NCBI GenBank assembly: GCA_030539395.1
Contig: JAUNSC010000005.1
Span: 1 to 41,694 of the forward strand
Reading direction: 5' to 3'
Length of the DNA: 41,694 nt
Origin: Eubacteriales bacterium
GTDB taxonomy: Bacteria; Bacillota; Clostridia; Lachnospirales; Lachnospiraceae
Made by a program: the position numbers and the translations under genes. The notes under the pieces are model-generated. The model did not search any database and was not told the DNA's origin. It saw nothing but the letters and a program-made list of their open reading frames with translations. This document shows, one piece after another, positions 39,670 through 41,694 of this stretch. Within the stretch, counting starts at the first letter, position 1; each line of letters begins with the position of its first letter.

Positions 39670-40098
39670 ATGTTGGGAGTTTTGATTGCGTTATTGTCAG
39701 GAGCGCTGATGAGTGTCCAGGGAGTTTTTAACACAGATGTTACGAAAAATACAAGTTTATGGGTGTCTACATCTTTCGTGCAGTTTACGGCGCTTCTGGT
39801 GTGTCTTGCCGCATGGCTGATCACTGACCGCACCTCATTTGGAACACTTGCACAGGTGCCGGACAAATATACGCTGCTTGGAGGTGTGCTTGGGGCATTT
39901 ATTACAGTGACGGTAGTAAAAAGTATGGCGCTTCTCGGGCCGGCAAAAGCGGCAATGCTGATTGTCATCTGCCAGCTGGCAGTAGCCTGGCTTATCGAGC
40001 TGTTTGGTATGTTTGGAATGGATAAGGTAGATTTTTCTTTTCGAAAACTTTTTGGTATGCTGATTGCCATCGCCGGAATTATTACATTTGAGTTATAA
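39670..40098 (+). CDS. YdcZ-type (DMT superfamily, DUF606) small membrane transporter
   Basis: This 142-residue protein has five hydrophobic helices, from MLGVLIALLSGALMSVQGVF to LFGMLIAIAGIITFEL, typical of the DUF606/YdcZ half-size members of the drug/metabolite transporter superfamily. Some act as homo- or hetero-dimers; substrates are not known. The ATG at 39670 is preferred over 39637, which lies within the terminator loop region. Its ribosome site AAAGGAG is part of the preceding terminator hairpin, so its expression may depend on that structure not forming or on translation from a separate transcript. Confidence 0.8.
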   Translation: MLGVLIALLSGALMSVQGVFNTDVTKNTSLWVSTSFVQFTALLVCLAAWLITDRTSFGTLAQVPDKYTLLGGVLGAFITVTVVKSMALLGPAKAAMLIVICQLAVAWLIELFGMFGMDKVDFSFRKLFGMLIAIAGIITFEL

Positions 40099-40209
40099 AG
40101 TTATTACAAAAATCGAAAAAAGCTATTGTAATTCTGAGAAAATTCCGTTAGAATATAAATGATTGCATAAGGGAGACTCTGCTGTCATAAGAGACAAAGG
40201 AGTTTATGC

Positions 40210-40842
40210 ATGGCGAAAAAGAAATTTATAATCGGTATGGTTTTGGTGCTTGCGTGCGGGCTGACAGGCTGCAGGCAGGCTCCCTCTATTGTATGGGAAG
40301 ACACTGCGGACAGCATACAAATCCGGCAGACAGAACGTGAGAGCGAGAGTATGACCGGTAATATGCAGCAGGAGACCATTTCTGCTGAAAGTACGGATAA
40401 AGCTGTTATTATGGTAGATATCTGCGGCGCAGTTGTTCATCCGGGGGTGTATGAACTGGAAGAGGGAGCCAGGGTGTGCGATGTGATAGCATGTGCGGGA
40501 GGATTACTTTCGGATGCGGACAGAAAAACCCTGAATCAGGCAGCATTGCTTCATGATGCCGATAAAGTGATCGTATACACATATGAAGAAATACAGGCCG
40601 GAGCCGGGGATCAGCTGTCTGGTGAAAACTCCGGGACAGGACATCAGGGCAAGGTGAATATCAACACTGCTGATGCAGAAGAACTGTGTACGCTTAAAGG
40701 AATCGGAGAGTCACGGGCGCGGGATATTATCGCATACCGTACTTCAAATGGTGCGTTTCAGACGATAGAAGAGATTATGAATGTAAATGGAATAAAAGAG
40801 GCTACGTACTCTGGAATTAAAGATTATATTTCAGTCGGGTAA
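40210..40842 (+). CDS. comEA: ComEA family DNA-binding lipoprotein (SLBB plus helix-hairpin-helix)
   Basis: The 210 residues begin with a lipoprotein signal peptide and a lipobox (LTGC, lipidated Cys at about 21). A low-complexity linker follows, then an SLBB domain (about 75-140: VDICGAVVHPGVYELEEGAR and LNQAALLHDADKVIVYTYEE), another linker rich in Gly/Ser/Gln, and the ComEA helix-hairpin-helix domain (about 150-209: NINTADAEELCTLKGIGESR and AFQTIEEIMNVNGIKEATYS) that binds DNA. ComEA captures DNA outside the membrane for uptake. In Bacillus it is anchored by a transmembrane helix; here a lipid anchor replaces it. No comEC or comEB is nearby. AAAGGAG leads into the ATG. Confidence 0.88.
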   Translation: MAKKKFIIGMVLVLACGLTGCRQAPSIVWEDTADSIQIRQTERESESMTGNMQQETISAESTDKAVIMVDICGAVVHPGVYELEEGARVCDVIACAGGLLSDADRKTLNQAALLHDADKVIVYTYEEIQAGAGDQLSGENSGTGHQGKVNINTADAEELCTLKGIGESRARDIIAYRTSNGAFQTIEEIMNVNGIKEATYSGIKDYISVG

Positions 40843-40858
40843 AGGAGAGGCAGATTAA

Positions 40859-41551
40859 ATGGCGAAAAAAGTGTTAGTTGTTGATGATGAAAAGCTCATT
40901 GTAAAAGGAATCAGGTTCAGTCTGGAGCAGGATGGCATGGAGGTAGACTGTGCTTATGACGGTGAAGAAGGACTTCAGATGGCAAAAGACAATGATTATG
41001 ATATGATTCTTCTGGATCTGATGCTTCCCAAAATGGATGGCCTTTCTGTGTGCCAGCAGATTCGTGAGTTTTCCAATGTTCCGGTCGTGATGCTTACAGC
41101 CAAAGGCGATGATATGGATAAGATCATGGGACTTGAATATGGAGCAGATGACTATATAACGAAGCCATTTAATATTCTCGAAGTAAAGGCACGTATTAAG
41201 GCAATTATGCGCCGTACCGGAAAAACAGCTGCGGCAGAGACAAAAAGCAAGATTGTTGAGGTGGGAGACCTTGTGCTTGATTGTGAGGGCAGAAGGGTAA
41301 GTATTGCCGGCAGGGAGATCAACCTGACAGCAAAAGAATTTGATGTGCTTGAACTTCTGGTATTCAGTCCGAACAAAGTATACAGCCGTGAAAATCTGCT
41401 GGATATTGTGTGGGGATACGAGTATCCGGGAGATGTAAGAACGGTAGACGTACATATCCGCCGTTTGAGAGAAAAAATTGAAGAAAATCCCAGCGAGCCT
41501 AAGTATGTACATACAAAATGGGGTGTCGGCTACTACTTTCAGCATTCATAG
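40859..41551 (+). CDS. OmpR-family response regulator
   Basis: This 230-residue protein has a receiver with DD (9-10), phospho-acceptor D53 (ILLDLMLPKMDG), and TAKGDDMDKIMGLEYGADDY and YITKPFN (switch residues). A winged-helix domain covers about 130-230 (GREINLTAKEFDVLELLVFS, wing WGVGYYF). It resembles PhoP/WalR-type regulators. AAAGGAGAGG is in front. A long hairpin follows, then the probable start of a kinase gene at the window end, so it is likely the first gene of a two-component system. Confidence 0.92.
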   Translation: MAKKVLVVDDEKLIVKGIRFSLEQDGMEVDCAYDGEEGLQMAKDNDYDMILLDLMLPKMDGLSVCQQIREFSNVPVVMLTAKGDDMDKIMGLEYGADDYITKPFNILEVKARIKAIMRRTGKTAAAETKSKIVEVGDLVLDCEGRRVSIAGREINLTAKEFDVLELLVFSPNKVYSRENLLDIVWGYEYPGDVRTVDVHIRRLREKIEENPSEPKYVHTKWGVGYYFQHS

Positions 41552-41560
41552 AGCCATGCA

Positions 41561-41618
41561 CAGGAAGAAAAAGGAGGGCGCCTGTGCTTGCACAGAGGCG
41601 TCCGGCTTTTTCTTCCTG
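41561..41618. repeat. 58-bp imperfect palindrome after the response regulator gene
   Basis: CAGGAAGAAAAAG (41561-41573) pairs perfectly with CTTTTTCTTCCTG (41606-41618); an inner stem (CGCCT..GTG with CAC..AGGCG) continues it. It may be a terminator, a processing hairpin, or a copy of a dispersed repeat. Confidence 0.75.
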
Positions 41619-41642
41619 TATACGGCGAATGCCGTGACCGAG

Positions 41643-41694
41643 ATGAAGCGAAGCGGAATTGAGGTCAGCATGGCGAAGAACAGCCATGGGAGAG
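41643..41694 (+). CDS. probable sensor kinase, N-terminal fragment cut by window end
   Basis: An open frame runs to the window edge. Starts in the same frame are 41556, 41643 and 41670; the first lies before the hairpin and is unlikely. ATG 41670 has GAGGT just upstream and gives MAKNSHGR; 41643 would give MKRSGIEVSMAKN. Too little is visible for homology. The kinase call rests on its place behind an OmpR-type regulator. Confidence 0.35.
   Translation, partial: MKRSGIEVSMAKNSHGR

Overview
The window looks like the chromosome of a low-GC anaerobic Firmicute, most likely a gut Lachnospiraceae (Blautia / Ruminococcus / Dorea type). The grounds are the AGGAGG-type ribosome binding sites, an ECF sigma/DUF4179 pair, a CD1871A-type CXXC peptide, a galacto-N-biose/lacto-N-biose pathway, and the overall gene style. 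This is inference from gene content; no rRNA or tRNA gene is present to place it.

Layout. (1) 1-2046: a small acidic membrane protein and rlmD (23S rRNA uracil methyltransferase). (2) 1933-11250: an accretion zone at the 3' end of rlmD. The last 114 bp of rlmD are repeated at 4335-4448 and bracket a 2.4-kb cargo of a Fic protein, a HEAT-like protein and a frameshifted VOC protein. Next comes a badly decayed prophage (broken rhuM-like gene, terminase tail, portal fragment fused in frame to a lysin, SH3 fragment). A tight five-gene operon follows (WYL regulator, VOC, GyrI-like, GNAT/YoaP, TfoX-like), then a truncated serine recombinase. (3) 11272-16256, minus strand: a response regulator, histidine kinase and two-gene ABC exporter module with two near-identical candidate regulator sites. 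(4) 16753-18383: an ECF sigma factor and its DUF4179 partner. (5) 18395-20160, minus strand: a metallophosphoesterase and a DUF4474-like membrane protein. (6) 20303-21302: a CXXC mini-protein and a polyferredoxin membrane protein. (7) 21436-29353: a locus for galacto-N-biose/lacto-N-biose (mucin and milk-glycan disaccharides), with nahK, an AraC regulator, an ABC importer (binding protein and two permeases, no ATPase), a 65-aa membrane protein and the GH112 phosphorylase. (8) 29550-33055: TrkA and TrkH potassium uptake followed by a small alarmone synthetase. (9) 33116-39591: arginine biosynthesis, with argG divergent from argC-GNAT-argJ-argB-argD across a region rich in ArgR-like palindromes. 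(10) 39670-41694: a YdcZ-type transporter, a lipoprotein form of ComEA, an OmpR-family response regulator, and the probable start of its kinase at the window edge.

How the parts work together. In the disaccharide locus, imported Gal-beta-1,3-HexNAc would be split by phosphorolysis to galactose-1-phosphate plus free HexNAc, and NahK would phosphorylate the HexNAc. The uridylyltransferase, the epimerase and the transporter ATPase must lie elsewhere. The arginine block covers argC, argJ, argB, argD and argG; argF and argH are not here. ArgB carries the N-terminal helix typical of arginine-inhibited kinases, so control is probably both transcriptional (ArgR) and allosteric. The most interesting uncharacterised signals are the WYL/VOC/GyrI/GNAT/TfoX operon, the rlmD 3'-end repeat, the paired 20-bp sites in the two-component/ABC module, hairpins that appear to hide the Shine-Dalgarno sequence of downstream genes, and a binding protein that lacks a lipobox.
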